From the NCBI GenBank assembly GCA_905221615.1, contig CAJNDT010000125.1, forward strand, positions 509,501 to 573,500: DNA of 64,000 nucleotides, read 5' to 3'. This document shows positions 1 through 9,120 of this stretch, one piece after another. Below the pieces are notes generated by a model, which was given only the letters and a program-made list of their open reading frames with translations, made no database searches and was not told the DNA's origin. This DNA is from Symbiodinium sp. CCMP2592 (taxonomy: Eukaryota; Sar; Dinophyceae; Suessiales; Symbiodiniaceae). Position 1 is the stretch's first letter. Each line of letters starts with the position of its first letter. Position numbers and translations under genes: made by a program.

Positions 1-115
1 TGCTGCACATTTACTTAGTGAAGCCCTGAAACCTCCAGCCTCGTGCTGAGCACCTGATATACAGACGCCCCTAACTAAAATCCGAAGTGCATGGCCACAG
101 GTTGCAGTAATTCAA

Positions 116-275
116 TGTAGGGGCCTGTACACTTAGAATTGGGTTTGGGGGCATATGATACTATAAGTATAATAAGGAGCCCCGCAAACCTTGTTCTTAC
201 TATGAAGCCTTTAGTATCCCCTTTCAAAGGACTCTGTAAAGGAACCCTAATCCCAATTATTAAGGCCCCGACATT
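116..275. repeat. Hairpin family R copy, rearranged
   Basis: The left end matches the family R arm (TAGGGGCCTTAATAGTTACC type) and the right end reads AATTATTAAGGCCCC. The middle carries an extra block containing CTTTCAAAGGACTCTGTAAAGG, so the copy is interrupted. No coding content is visible. Confidence 0.55.
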
Positions 276-1110
276 AAGCTCACAACGACACGTCGGAAGG
301 CCAAGTGCCAAAGCCTCAAAGAGCAGCTTGGCTCTCATAGTTGATATGGGGGCCTAAATAGTTCCCTGCACTGTAGGGTTTAGGGTTCCGTGAAAGGGGT
401 CTATAGGGGCTACTATGAGGGCTATTATACGGACTTAGTATAGGGGCGTCGAAAGTCCCGTACACATCGAGGACTTTAATTTGGAGCCCATGATAGTCGT
501 AGGGCCCTTGCTGTAGGGAAGATCCTTCTGTGTCTGTCTGTGTGTGTGTGTGTTCTTGTGTGCGCCTGCCATCGCGCGTCCCTAACTGGATTGTGCCGTA
601 CAGGTTTTAGCTTTGGAATGAAGGCGATGGGATGTGGTTTTGCGGTTGCCCAAATCTTCGGCTCCTGGGCAGAGTGGCCGATCTCTTTGAGAGTAGTTCA
701 GGCTTGAGTTTTGGGATTTATGGGTACTCCTCGTAGCTCCTTGCAACATTGCGACAGTGATCGAACGTTGAACCTTCGTAAACTGTGCCAACATGGCCTC
801 GTTCTTCACAAGATTCTGCACTGATCATGCGTTCGGATTTTATTTCAGGTCAAGGATTTCGATATCAGAGCAAGTTGTTGCCCTATAACCTCAAGCCCAT
901 GAACTCTAGAACTCACACCGACGCTCCAGGGTCCCAGGCTTGAGCAAAAGGCCTAGACTTACTCGTTGTTCCAAGAGGCCTCGAACTGATGACGTCTAAA
1001 CCCTAAACCCCTAAGAAAACCCTATTAACCCTTGAACCTTAGGGCCAATAAGCCTCAAATCCGTGTGAAACTAAGCCCCTGCTAGCCTTCAATCCATGAC
1101 ACGCAACAAC
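276..1110. other. No clear gene; TG microsatellite and weak coding patch
   Basis: There is a short TG run at 527-560. Around 636-690 a GC-balanced patch can be read as ...LRLLGRVADLFES, but another frame is open too and no strong splice site decides. The rest is degenerate heptamer text and CCTTTAAAGG-type filler. Confidence 0.3.
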
Positions 1111-1112
1111 AG

Positions 1113-1600
1113 AAAAGCCGAGGTGCAGAACAGAGAGACCCCAATATCCAGAATTCAGCGATATACCTTAAACCATATGTTAGGAGTCCTACAATATATT
1201 TGAAGAAATATTTCTTAGTAAAGGCCGAGGTGCATTGGAGTCCCCTGAAGCCTAAACCTTCAAGATCCCCTATAGGAACCCTTAGAGGAACCCTTAAAAA
1301 AAGCCGAGGTGCAGAAGCTTGAAAGTACAGTATAAGATACCCCCCAAACCGTTATAGATCCCTTATAGTAAGTCTGATAGACCCCTTTAAGAATCCTTAT
1401 AGGCCCCCCGTTTAAAAGCAACCCTAAACCCTAAACCCTGTAGATCCTCTATAGGAGCCCTTAAAGGAACCCTTAAGAAAAGCTGAGGTGCAGCAGAAGC
1501 TTAAAGCGCAGCTTGAACACTGCCGCGGCGCCGCAAGGGCGCAGCAGCGCTGCCCGGGTCTCGCGCGGCACGGAGCACGACGTCTGGTCAGGCCGGGCGC
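1113..1600 (+). other. Candidate coiled-coil exon with three partial copies upstream
   Basis: Four places start with AAAGC(C/T)GAGGTGCA: 1113-1129, 1220-1234, 1301-1320 and 1478-1500. Only the last runs on into GC-rich DNA, reading KAEVQQKLKAQLEH, a charged heptad-like stretch. The other three break off into hairpin or heptamer DNA. This looks like one exon and its broken partial duplicates. Function unknown. Confidence 0.35.
1133..1247. repeat. Hairpin family E copy, degenerate
   Basis: Arms of the CCCAGAGACTCCAATATCCC type can be recognised around an AGGAATATACC-like core. A piece of the GCCGAGGTGCA exon fragment lies inside the right arm. Confidence 0.5.
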
Positions 1601-1624
1601 TCGGGGCTTTGGGTCGTCTATAGG

Positions 1625-1785
1625 GGGCGCTTAGGGCTTAGGGGTTTAGGGTTTGGGGGTTCAGGGTTCAGGGGTTTAGGGATTAGAGGTTTAGGGGTTT
1701 AGCGGTTTAGGGGTTTAGGGGTTCAGTGTTGAGGGGTTTAGGGGTTTAGGGGTTTAGGGGTTAGGGGTTTAGGGGTTCGAGGGCG
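1625..1785. repeat. Degenerate TTTAGGG array
   Basis: About twenty variants of TTTAGGG (GGTTTAGGG, GGTTCAGGG, GGTTAGGGG) in direct orientation. This is interstitial, not a chromosome end, because other sequence continues on both sides. Confidence 0.85.
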
Positions 1786-1961
1786 TACTACAAGTGTAAT
1801 GGCTCACACATTATTCCGTCCACCGGACCTGCTCTGGGCATGCTGAGGGCTTTGATACTTGGAGGTTCATGGGACCTAGTAAGTAGGGTTTAGGGTTCCC
1901 TCTAAGGGTACTACAGGGCTCTATAATAAGGTTCCTTAAAGGGAGCTATAAGGGTTCTATA

Positions 1962-2084
1962 GTGGGAGGTTCATGGGACTTAGTAAGTACAGTTATAAGT
2001 ACCATAACTGGGATTATAAGTACATATATGTGTAGTTACCTTAGTTATAAACCCAGTTACTAAGTCCCATGAACCTCTAAGTAG
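1962..2084. repeat. Hairpin family C copy
   Basis: Left arm GAGGTTCATGGGACTTAGTA pairs with right arm TACTAAGTCCCATGAACCTC around a loop rich in GTTATAAGTAC. A solo left arm of the same family lies at 1858-1890. Confidence 0.85.
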
Positions 2085-2135
2085 GTTTGAGGGGCATTGG
2101 GCCTGAGCTTGCTGGAGTGGGCCTGCACACAGTAC

Positions 2136-2250
2136 CCAAAGGGTCCACGTACCCGACTAGTATATACTTTGGCCTTATTAACTCATTAAGGTAGTCCCCA
2201 TGTGGGTACCTTGGGACCAACGTATATACTATTTGAGTACACGGGCTTTT
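2136..2250. repeat. Hairpin family A copy
   Basis: Arms GGGTCCACGTACCC and GAGTACACGGGC pair imperfectly around paired TATATACT blocks. Worn copy. Confidence 0.7.
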
Positions 2251-2333
2251 AAACCCTAAATCCTATAAAACCCTTATAGAACTCCTGTAATTAAAGGAAC
2301 CCTTAAAAGGAAACCCTTAAGGGAACTCTCCAA

Positions 2334-2495
2334 AGGACTCATATATTAAGGCTTTTTGGGCCCAAAGACCATACTATATAAGGATTTGGGCTATTTTTTG
2401 ATGCCCAGGGATATAGTATGTACTTATAGGCCTTACACTACCTATGTAGGCACCCCTTTGAGGCTCAAGTATCTACTTTTGGGGTACCATGGACA
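2334..2495. repeat. Family M copy followed by an A/B-type hairpin fragment
   Basis: Bases 2334-2411 match family M, whose core is GGGCCCAAAGACCAT. Bases 2411-2495 carry half-arms of the A/B type (TACTTATAGGCCTT... GGTACCATGGAC). Confidence 0.6.
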
Positions 2496-2577
2496 CTTAT
2501 ACCCTAAACCCTATAGAGCCCCTCGAAGGAACGCTTAGGGGAACCCTTTTGAGGAACCCAGTATCTACTATGATATT

Positions 2578-2691
2578 AGAAGCCCAAAATTTGGAAACTC
2601 AATAGCGTCATTGGAAACCCAATAGCCTCAATCCTTAAGAGTCATGTATAGGGAATCAGTCCGGTTTCCAACTTTATGGCGCTTACTGTAA
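2578..2691. repeat. Hairpin family G copy
   Basis: Arms AGAAGCCCAAAATTTGGAAA and TTTCCAACTTTATGGCGCTT, with the family core AATCCTTAAGAGTCATGTAT between them. Confidence 0.75.
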
Positions 2692-2699
2692 AGATTCAT

Positions 2700-2807
2700 G
2701 GGAGTTTCCGAAAATTGGGGACCCTGATATAGTTCCCGAAATACAAGTAGTAGGATCCTTATCTTAAGAACTCCAAAATAAGGTACCCCTAATTTTCGGA
2801 AACTCCC
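2700..2807. repeat. Hairpin family D copy inside family C, TSD TCAT
   Basis: Termini GGGAGTTTCCGAAAATTGGG and CCCTAATTTTCGGAAACTCC. TCAT lies directly on both sides (2696-2699 and 2808-2811). Removing the element and one TCAT restores a family C left arm. Confidence 0.85.
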
Positions 2808-2943
2808 TCATGGTACTGACTTAGTAAGTAGGCTTTTAGATAGTGTAGCTCTTGACAATCTACATATCCAGTTGAGGGGGTTATACTTATCACATGTACT
2901 CACTAAGTCCCACGAACCTCCAAGTACACTCCACTCCGGAAGA

Positions 2944-3000
2944 TGGCGCCGACAGCAAAGTTGAAGCCGGCAGCTACTAAGCAAAGAACCCTGCTCTTCA
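2944..3000 (+). CDS. Candidate small exon, lysine/alanine-rich
   Basis: The stretch ...AG|ATGGCGCCGACAGC reads MAPTAKLKPAATKQRTLLF and stops at a family D hairpin. The ATG may be internal. No homology recognised; the support is only an open frame, a possible AG acceptor and the lack of repeat text. Confidence 0.3.
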
Positions 3001-3003
3001 AAT

Positions 3004-3102
3004 GGGAGTTTCCGAAAATAGGGGACTCTAATATAGTACCCTGATTAGTAGGATCTTTTTTATAAGAACCCAAAATAGGGTATCCCTAATTTTCGGAAAC
3101 CC
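3004..3102. repeat. Hairpin family D copy, TSD TCAAAT
   Basis: Near-perfect inverted repeat GGGAGTTTCCG...CGGAAACCC, flanked on both sides by TCAAAT (2998-3003 and 3103-3108). Confidence 0.9.
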
Positions 3103-3185
3103 TCAAATCGTCAACCATGCGTCTGTTGAAAACCCAAGGCCACAACCTCAACCTTTTAGCCTGCGGCCTTGTGCAGGCCCTTCCC

Positions 3186-3285
3186 AGAGTCTCTGAAATC
3201 CCTCAATTTAGTTAATATTAAGGAATGTACCTTAAAATATAGTAGGATCCTTAATATGATTGAAGGTATATTCCTCATCCAGACT
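3186..3285. repeat. Hairpin family E copy, degenerate
   Basis: Starts GAGTCTCTGAAATCCCTCAA, holds the ATAGTAGGATCCTTAATATG core and has a worn right arm. Confidence 0.55.
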
Positions 3286-3467
3286 GAAACCCTCACGGGC
3301 GGTTACAACGAGCGTAAACGCATGAGCTGTAGTTGGAAGCTAGCAGCTAAAGGGGTCATAGGGTTTCAGACCCTTAGGAAACAGTCTGCCTTATCCCAGT
3401 CAACCAGTACAGACCCAGCACCTTAACCCTGAACTTTCGGCGTGCTTGAAGCCATCTGCTGCTGCCC

Positions 3468-3518
3468 ATGGCCGACAGCATGAGCAGGAGAAAGAACATC
3501 ACGGCAGCTATCGCCTGG
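3468..3518 (+). CDS. Candidate exon with start codon
   Basis: CCCATGG context, reading MADSMSRRKNITAAIAWE before a possible GTAAAT donor. Not homologous to anything I recognise. Confidence 0.25.
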
Positions 3519-3639
3519 GAATGTAAATCGTATCGCACGTGAAACCAGAACCTTCCCTGATCATAACCTTTGTGCCTTTATAGTAACCCTTATAGAGCAG
3601 CGAACCTCAGGGTTCTGGCATCCGATCACTACCCCTTTG

Positions 3640-3790
3640 CAACTGCATAGAACTCAGGTTTTGCAACTACATAGAACTCAGGATTTATGGTATAGGGATT
3701 TAGGATTTAGTCGAAAGGGCTGCTAGAAGAGAGTGTAGGGGTTTAGCGTTTAACCGAAACGACTGCTAGAAGAGAGTTTAGGGGTTTAGG
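3640..3790. repeat. Two short direct repeats around heptamers
   Basis: A roughly 24-bp unit (GCAACTGCATAGAACTCAGG) occurs twice at 3640-3685. A 23-bp unit containing GACTGCTAGAAGAGAGT-like text occurs at 3711-3735 and 3752-3777, with GTAGGGGTTTAGCGTTTA between the copies. Confidence 0.7.
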
Positions 3791-4044
3791 GTGTAGGGTT
3801 AAGTGGTTCTTTCAATATGGCCTGGGGTTCCACGTGGGTTTATGGTTGTTGCACGCCCAAAACCTGGGTTACTTCAGACAAACACGCAAGCAAAGTCCCG
3901 TTCTCATGACAACTGCACTTTCACATCCACAAGCCCTTCAAGCCCTAAGTGCAAAGTTGCCATAACCCTAATCCCTAGACCCAAACCCGAATCCACAAGC
4001 GAGCTCACAAAGCACAACCAACTAAGGGTCTATGTAGTATGTGT

Positions 4045-4086
4045 ATATATATATATACATACATACATACATACATACATACATAC
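4045..4086. repeat. TA then TACA microsatellite
   Basis: (TA)n running into (CATA)n within what looks like a worn family A hairpin. Confidence 0.9.
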
Positions 4087-4194
4087 TGACTGTGACCCTA
4101 GGGTACCTCTATACTAGGGTGTATACCGTCCACAGGCCCTTAAGTGTACATCCTTCGACCCAACTGTCTAGCTGAAGACAAAGAGCTGTCGGAG

Positions 4195-4262
4195 GCCTTT
4201 CCATCAAGTCGCCCAAGCGAAATGACACCGAGCACGTGACCGTCACCGTTGTGATGTACAAT
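4195..4262 (+). CDS. Exon of candidate gene 1
   Basis: After an AG|G acceptor the frame reads LSIKSPKRNDTEHVTVTVV then MYN, and a GC donor follows (AAT|GCTGTC); a GT donor three bases later is also possible. It ends in phase 0, matching the next exon at 4770. The alternating valine/threonine pattern suggests a beta strand. Family not recognised. The boundary style (GC donor, AG|G) is the same as in the proven DHHC gene. Confidence 0.5.
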
Positions 4263-4566
4263 GCTGTCGCAAGGCTATGAGTGATTCGGGTTTGGGCTTG
4301 CGGGTTATTGGTGCATTGTTCACGACTTGGGGTTTCGAATGGCGGGTGCGGGAATCCGTGGCACAGGTTACCCTAGACAATAAATCCTACCTGTATCCCC
4401 AAACCCTACAAAATTGGTAGGTTATGACCCCTTGATTACAGGGTCTATCCCGTAAACGAGTAGTTTTTTTGGATCGCCAGGTGAACAGTGCAGAGCCTGC
4501 ACTACATGGAGCCTTCACAGACCCCGGGAGGATTTGAAAAGTAGATAGACCTCATACTACTCACTT

Positions 4567-4678
4567 GAAGGGTCCATGTAACCAAACTTTATGTACTTGT
4601 GCCTTCAAGTATACGTAGTCCCTATACAGGTGGTGTTGGGGCCAAGTATATACTATTCGGGTACATGCACTTTTAGGG
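4567..4678. repeat. Hairpin family A copy
   Basis: AGGGTCCATGTAACC on the left, GGGTACATGCACTTTTAGGG on the right, with internal TATATACT blocks. It lies in the intron between the exons at 4195 and 4770. Confidence 0.75.
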
Positions 4679-4769
4679 AAAAAGGATGCTGATCATCTGG
4701 GCTTGACCCCATTGCGGGTCTAGAGCCTAAGCCCTACACCCTAAAGACTGAACTCTAAGCCCTACTGAG

Positions 4770-4826
4770 GTCAAGGGGGGCGTGCCGACGCCCGAGGATG
4801 TCGCGGCAGCCATCGACGATCTCGAG
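4770..4826 (+). CDS. Exon of candidate gene 1
   Basis: AG|G acceptor, 19 codons reading VKGGVPTPEDVAAAIDDLE, then a GC donor (GAG|GCATTT). Phase 0 at both ends. Codon use is C/G-ending, unlike the flanking DNA. Joins in frame to 4195-4262 upstream and 5967 downstream, giving ...IDDLE-GLYRACTDSG.... Function unknown. Confidence 0.55.
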
Positions 4827-5527
4827 GCATTTTTCCGAAGCAGAGCCAGTTCTTGCGGCACGAAGCTTTCCCAAAGATCAGCTTTAGGCTTTACGGTCAG
4901 GTCGGTGGACGGTTTGACTTTGGATTTTGGAGTTGTCTGCAATTGAATCAGCTTCTTTGCGAACACCGGGAGGTCTAAACTCTGAAGCATAGGTACTTCG
5001 AGGCCAAAGTATCTACGATGTGGGTACATGGACCCTCAGGGACCCTCAAGGATAGCAAAGGCCAGCCTTCGTGACTAAGAACTGTAATCGAGTATACAAA
5101 CGTCCACGAACCGCCAAACTGTAAAACTAAATCTCATGCAGCCACTGTACATGACTACTTGGCTTAAGCTCTATCACTGCATCCGAATGTTGAAGCTCCC
5201 AAGAAAAATTAAGACCCAGCCCATAGGAGGCCTTATGGTAGGATCCCTTCAAAGGTCCATGGTTGGAAGTATGGGCCCCAAATATGGACCCTTGGCCCTT
5301 CTTGAGGGGGTTCTAGGGACCCTTAAGAGTCTATATAGGGTATATCGATATAAGGATCCCAAGGTTAAGGGCCCAAACCCTGGGCCCATGGTTTCAACCC
5401 TAAACCCTAAACCGTTAAGGATTGAGGCTCTATAAGGATTAAGCTCCCGGCTTGACCCCTTGAAGGAACGGGCTAAGGGTTCCTTTCAGGGGTTCGTCTA
5501 GGGGTTACTCCCAGGCGCTCCACTAGC

Positions 5528-5629
5528 CCGTAATTAAGGAATACACCAGCCCTTAATTCAGGAATATACCTTGCCCCTAATATGGTTTAAGGAATTTTCT
5601 TTAATTAAGGGCTCTTGGAGTCTCTGGGC
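5528..5629. repeat. Hairpin family E copy
   Basis: TAATTAAGGAATACACC... on the left, TTAATTAAGGGCTCTTGGAG with TCTCTGGG on the right. The left end has an extra AATTCAGGAATATACC block. Confidence 0.7.
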
Positions 5630-5966
5630 TATAGGGGTACTCATAAGCTGAAACCTCAAGGCCTCAGAGGCTCTTTCCGCTTTCCTTGGCAGACCCAAAA
5701 GCACAAGCAGCTGGTGAGTGAGTTTAGGGACGAGGGCTCGGGGCTTAGGGTTTAGGGGTACGTACGGCACTGCGCATCCAGTTGCTTGGGAAGACAGGTA
5801 GCAGACGCTAGCTCAGATAAGTCCTGACATACAATAACTCACCCTGGGGCTCCAGCTGCATGAATTAATGGGTACTGGGTGACATAATGACAATGTGTGG
5901 TTAGTCACCTACACTTCGTGCAACTAGGGCCGTAGAGCAACTCAGACAAGACAATGTCGATGTGAG

Positions 5967-6047
5967 GGTCTCTACCGCGCCTGTACCGACAGCGGTCGCC
6001 TGGCAGAAACCAAGTTCGACTTCATGAAGGACGGCTTCGAGTTCAGG
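5967..6047 (+). CDS. Exon of candidate gene 1
   Basis: AG|G acceptor, reading GLYRACTDSGRLAETKFDFM then KDGFEF. The exact 3' end is uncertain: GA, GT and GT donors are all possible between 6030 and 6048. It begins in phase 0, as the exon at 4770-4826 requires. No family recognised. Confidence 0.5.
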
Positions 6048-6280
6048 GTTCGATGTTAATGCGGCTTATGAAGTGGAGTCCTACACATTCATAATTACAG
6101 GATATACTATCGGTGCTATAAGCGAAACACCGATAAACTAAATCACCTTTAGCTTAATATATCATGCGTGTACAGTGCAGTGTTTTTTGTTCGGTCGGGG
6201 TCCCTCGCTTGCAGTACCTCTGCTGCAGCGCTTGAGTTGGGTGGTCTCCTGTTTATGTGTGGATTCTGTTTCGAGTCTGT

Positions 6281-6383
6281 ATGAGTTTCCGAAAAATGGG
6301 AGTACCTTATTTTGGTGTCCTTATAATAAGGATCCTACTACTTAGGGTACTATACTAGGGTCCCCCATTTTTGGAAACTCCCA
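6281..6383. repeat. Hairpin family D copy
   Basis: GAGTTTCCGAAAAATGGGAG pairs with CCCCCATTTTTGGAAACTCC around the core AAGGATCCTACTA. Confidence 0.85.
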
Positions 6384-6746
6384 TATTCAGGCCCTCCATT
6401 CTCTAAAACACCCAAGTAGTAGCGCGAGTTTGGAGCATTCGGTAAGGTTTTTTTGTGGAACCCATTCGGTTCAGTACGGGATTCGGGAAAGGATTTGCAT
6501 TACCTGTTTCGGGTTCAGGGCTCCTAAACCATATTCTAGGACCTGAGACTTCCTTTTAAAGGCGACTCTACTTTCGAACCCTGTAGTACCCTTAGAGGGG
6601 ACCCGTTTCTGGAACCCTATCTAAACCCTGAACCGTGAAACCCGAAGCCCGGATAAGTGAGAAGCCCTGTGTGTTGACATAGGTTGCAGGTGCTATTCCC
6701 TAAGGGTTCAAAGGACCCAATAACTAGATACTTGGGTTTAGGATTG

Positions 6747-6935
6747 CTATTGGTCTAGGGTTTGGGGGATTATCAGCACCTACCAAAAATACCCGCTAAG
6801 GGCTCTATTAAATATTCTTGGGGAGTACTTTTGTTTTTTTTGTGGGGGCCCCCCCCCCAAAGTACCCTCTACTATACCAGAAATACTAACCACTATGAAG
6901 GACCATAAGGGCTCAATTAAAGGGTGTATACCCTT
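6747..6935. repeat. Dispersed repeat T plus T/G/C homopolymers
   Basis: The text CAGCACCT ... TACTATACC ... AAATAC.. ACTATGAAGGACCATAAGGG is shared with 11598-11680 and 45970-46022. Inside it lies a run of T, then GGGGG and a C10 tract (about 6833-6858) that can pair as a short hairpin. Confidence 0.65.
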
Positions 6936-6941
6936 AGGGCT

Positions 6942-7022
6942 CTAAGGACTCATATATTAGGGCTGTTGGGCCCAAAGACCATGATATATAAGGCTTTTGG
7001 GCTATTTTGATGCCCAGGGTAT
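6942..7022. repeat. Family M copy
   Basis: GGACTCATATATTAGGGCTG...GGGCCCAAAGACCATGATAT...TTGATGCCCAGGG, as at 2334; the reverse orientation occurs at 21213 and 44908. Confidence 0.75.
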
Positions 7023-7070
7023 TTGGGGAGTGCTGGTAGAATTTCCGGTTTAGGGTTTTGTGCCGGAAAG

Positions 7071-7133
7071 GCGGAAGATAGACTCGACCCAGTCCCGAAG
7101 TCGCAGCTCCATGGGAAAGTAGATGCCTTGCTG
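7071..7133 (+). CDS. Candidate exon
   Basis: After AG|G the frame reads AEDRLDPVPKSQLHGKVDAL. The donor is unclear. Phase 0 start fits candidate gene 1 but the link is not proven. Confidence 0.3.
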
Positions 7134-7264
7134 AACCCTAACCCTAAGGGTCCAAGTATCCGAATAACAGGGTTTCAAGGTCCAAAAACCACTCAGGGTA
7201 TGTATTTTGGGGGGTCAAACCCTACTATTTGGGTACTTAGACCCTCTGGGTAAGCCCACGGACC

Positions 7265-7421
7265 TTACCCTATGCTTCCAAGGGCCTTATAGTTAGGGCC
7301 AAAGGGCCCTTAAGGACCGGATCATAAGGTCCCTGGAACTGTTGAGGTATAATAGGGAAAATTCCATTATTCCCATAGTGTAGGGTCCTGAAGGTCATGC
7401 AGGATTTATACCATCAACCGG
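7265..7421. repeat. Family N hairpin joined to right half of family I
   Basis: 7265-7345 matches the hairpin at 57577 (ATGCTTCC...GGTCCCTGG arms). 7347-7421 is only the right half of family I, ending GCAGGATTTATACCATCAAC. Confidence 0.6.
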
Positions 7422-7448
7422 AAGCACAGGGTTACACCAAACCTAAAA

Positions 7449-7545
7449 AACAGAAACCCAATAGCCTCAATCCTTCAGAGCAATGTATAAGAAATCCCAG
7501 CACTATTTGGCCTTTATTCGGTTCCCTACTTTATGGGGTTTCCCT
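7449..7545. repeat. Hairpin family G copy, 5' truncated
   Basis: AAACCCAATAGCCTCAATCC...CAGCACTATTTGGCCTTTAT...ACTTTATGGGGTTT; the left terminus is missing. Confidence 0.65.
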
Positions 7546-7713
7546 AAACCCTAAACCCTAAACCCAAAACACGGTTTAGGGTTTAGGGTTTATCAAACCC
7601 TGAATCGATGGGAAGTTTGCCGATGATGGGAAATGCTGACTGCTCTGTCGTGGTGGCCCCTTGAGCCGCTGAGTATCACCAAAGGAACCGCAACTTGTCA
7701 TGAGTCCTTATGA

Positions 7714-7732
7714 TACGGTTGATGATGTATGC

Positions 7733-7808
<76 letters not shown>

Positions 7809-7891
7809 CTGCAGGACCTTAAGGACCCTAAGCTATTGGAGTTGTGGTATCTTCCTCGTTATGGGTAATGCAGGATTTGTATCATCAACAG
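7714..7891. repeat. Family I hairpin with TA microsatellite grown inside
   Basis: Arms CGGTTGATGATGTATGCATG and TGCAGGATTTGTATCATCAA flank a roughly 67-bp TA run (7738-7804) not found in other family I copies. Confidence 0.8.
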
Positions 7892-7894
7892 ATT

Positions 7895-8000
7895 ACCTGG
7901 AGGTTCATACCCTACCCCTTCTTTGGGATACCTAGTTTTATGTTTAGGAGTGTTGTAAAGAAAAGAGGGTACCCTCAAAACGGGGTAGGGTATGAGGTCT
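7895..8000. repeat. Hairpin family L copy
   Basis: ACCTGGAGGTTCATACCCTA and TAGGGTATGAGGTCTCGT arms; shared core with 20992, 27860 and 51278. Confidence 0.8.
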
Positions 8001-8297
8001 CGTCATGACTGTAATGTACAGTGTAAAGCCTAGCTCAGATTCCAGTCCGTTGGGCTTCCAAGCCGGATAGCAAAGAGATTCAAACTTAGAAGCCGACCTG
8101 AACTTTGGCAAAAAATGACCCTAACCTTACATATGCATCGGAAGAAAACACAGAGGCAAGAGCCTGGAACAGGTCTAATTTCTGCAGGGTCCAGGTGTGC
8201 ACCTAGAGTAGCAGCAGGGTACTCTTTGAAAAGGAGATGTACCTTTCTTAAGGGTCATGTGCTTTCTTTACAGGTGTAATGGTCACTCTAAGTATAC

Positions 8298-8516
8298 CCT
8301 ACTTGGAGGCTCAGAGTACAGTTATACCTGCCGTAACTGGGGTTTTCATCACCCTAAGGGTCCATGTACCCAAATAGTATGTACTTTGGCCTCAACATAG
8401 TCCCTATATAGCTACTATGGGGACAAAGTATATACTATTTGGGTACATGGACACTGAGGGTCAATCAAAATGCACAGTTCCCTTATCTATACCCCCAGTT
8501 ACTATGTCGCATTCAC
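8298..8516. repeat. Family C hairpin split by a family A insertion
   Basis: Left arm CTACTTGGAGGCTC and loop at 8298-8345, right arm CCCCAGTTACTATGTCGC after 8490. The gap is filled by the family A element at 8352-8460. Confidence 0.75.
8352..8460. repeat. Hairpin family A copy, TSD TCA, nested in C
   Basis: CCCTAAGGGTCCATGTACCC...GGGTACATGGACACTGAGGG, with TCA at 8349-8351 and 8461-8463. A young-looking, well-paired copy. Confidence 0.9.
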
Positions 8517-8565
8517 TTGTTCAGTGTAGTTTAGGGTTCCAGGTTACTCTTTGTATACCCATCAG

Positions 8566-8607
8566 GAGCAACTGAAGGTTGACGATGTCAACAACATCGC
8601 AACGAAG
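8566..8607 (+). CDS. Candidate exon, 14 codons
   Basis: AG|G acceptor, EQLKVDDVNNIATK, then a GT donor (AAG|GTTGCA); phase 0 to phase 0. Amino-acid content and clean boundaries resemble a real exon; product unknown. Confidence 0.45.
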
Positions 8608-8822
8608 GTTGCATTCCAACCTCCTGCAGTGGATGTCGTCCGGCACGATGTGTTTCCTGTCGCTTGAGTTGGCTCTTTGGTGCACTGCACTGTTTAGGCT
8701 TCAGGGTTTGCACTAATTTGTGGCCTGAGATTTTGTCCGGTGGCGCAGCTTGACGCCCTGTGTGCAGCTTTGGTTGCGCAAGCTGCGGCCTTCACAGCAG
8801 ATGCGGACCTTTGTACAGTGAG

Positions 8823-8922
8823 GTCGCGAAGGCGGCGTGTCGGTTCTATCAAGCCTGCCAACAGCACAGCATCTGGGATCAAGCACAAACTGCTGCACGG
8901 CCAGGTGCAACATCGCTTCAGT
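8823..8922 (+). CDS. Candidate exon with strong GTAAGT donor
   Basis: AG|G acceptor at 8821-8822. The frame reads VAKAACRFYQACQQHSIWDQ then AQTAARPGATSLQ and ends in phase 1 at a consensus GTAAGT donor (8923). The next exon (9029) supplies the remaining two bases in frame. The frame starting at 8740 is also open but reads Arg-rich and is less likely. Confidence 0.45.
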
Positions 8923-9028
8923 GTAAGTGAAGACCCATCTACCAACCCTACAGATTCAGCCAGCAACGCATTCATTTCAGTCACCATCATACATCGAAAA
9001 ATAATCACCACAGCAATGTTGTATTCAA

Positions 9029-9105
9029 GACGTCATTGAGGCCGTAGTTGTCGCTCAGATGCTCGGGGATCCTTGTGTTGATGCAAATCGTGTGCCTGGT
9101 TCTTT
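9029..9105 (+). CDS. Candidate exon following 8823-8922
   Basis: Starts after TTCAAG; joined to the previous exon it reads VIEAVVVAQMLGDPCVDANR then VP and ends near a GT donor (G|GTTCTT). The intron would be 106 nt. No domain recognised. Confidence 0.45.
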
Positions 9106-9120
9106 CGGGATGATTAACCC

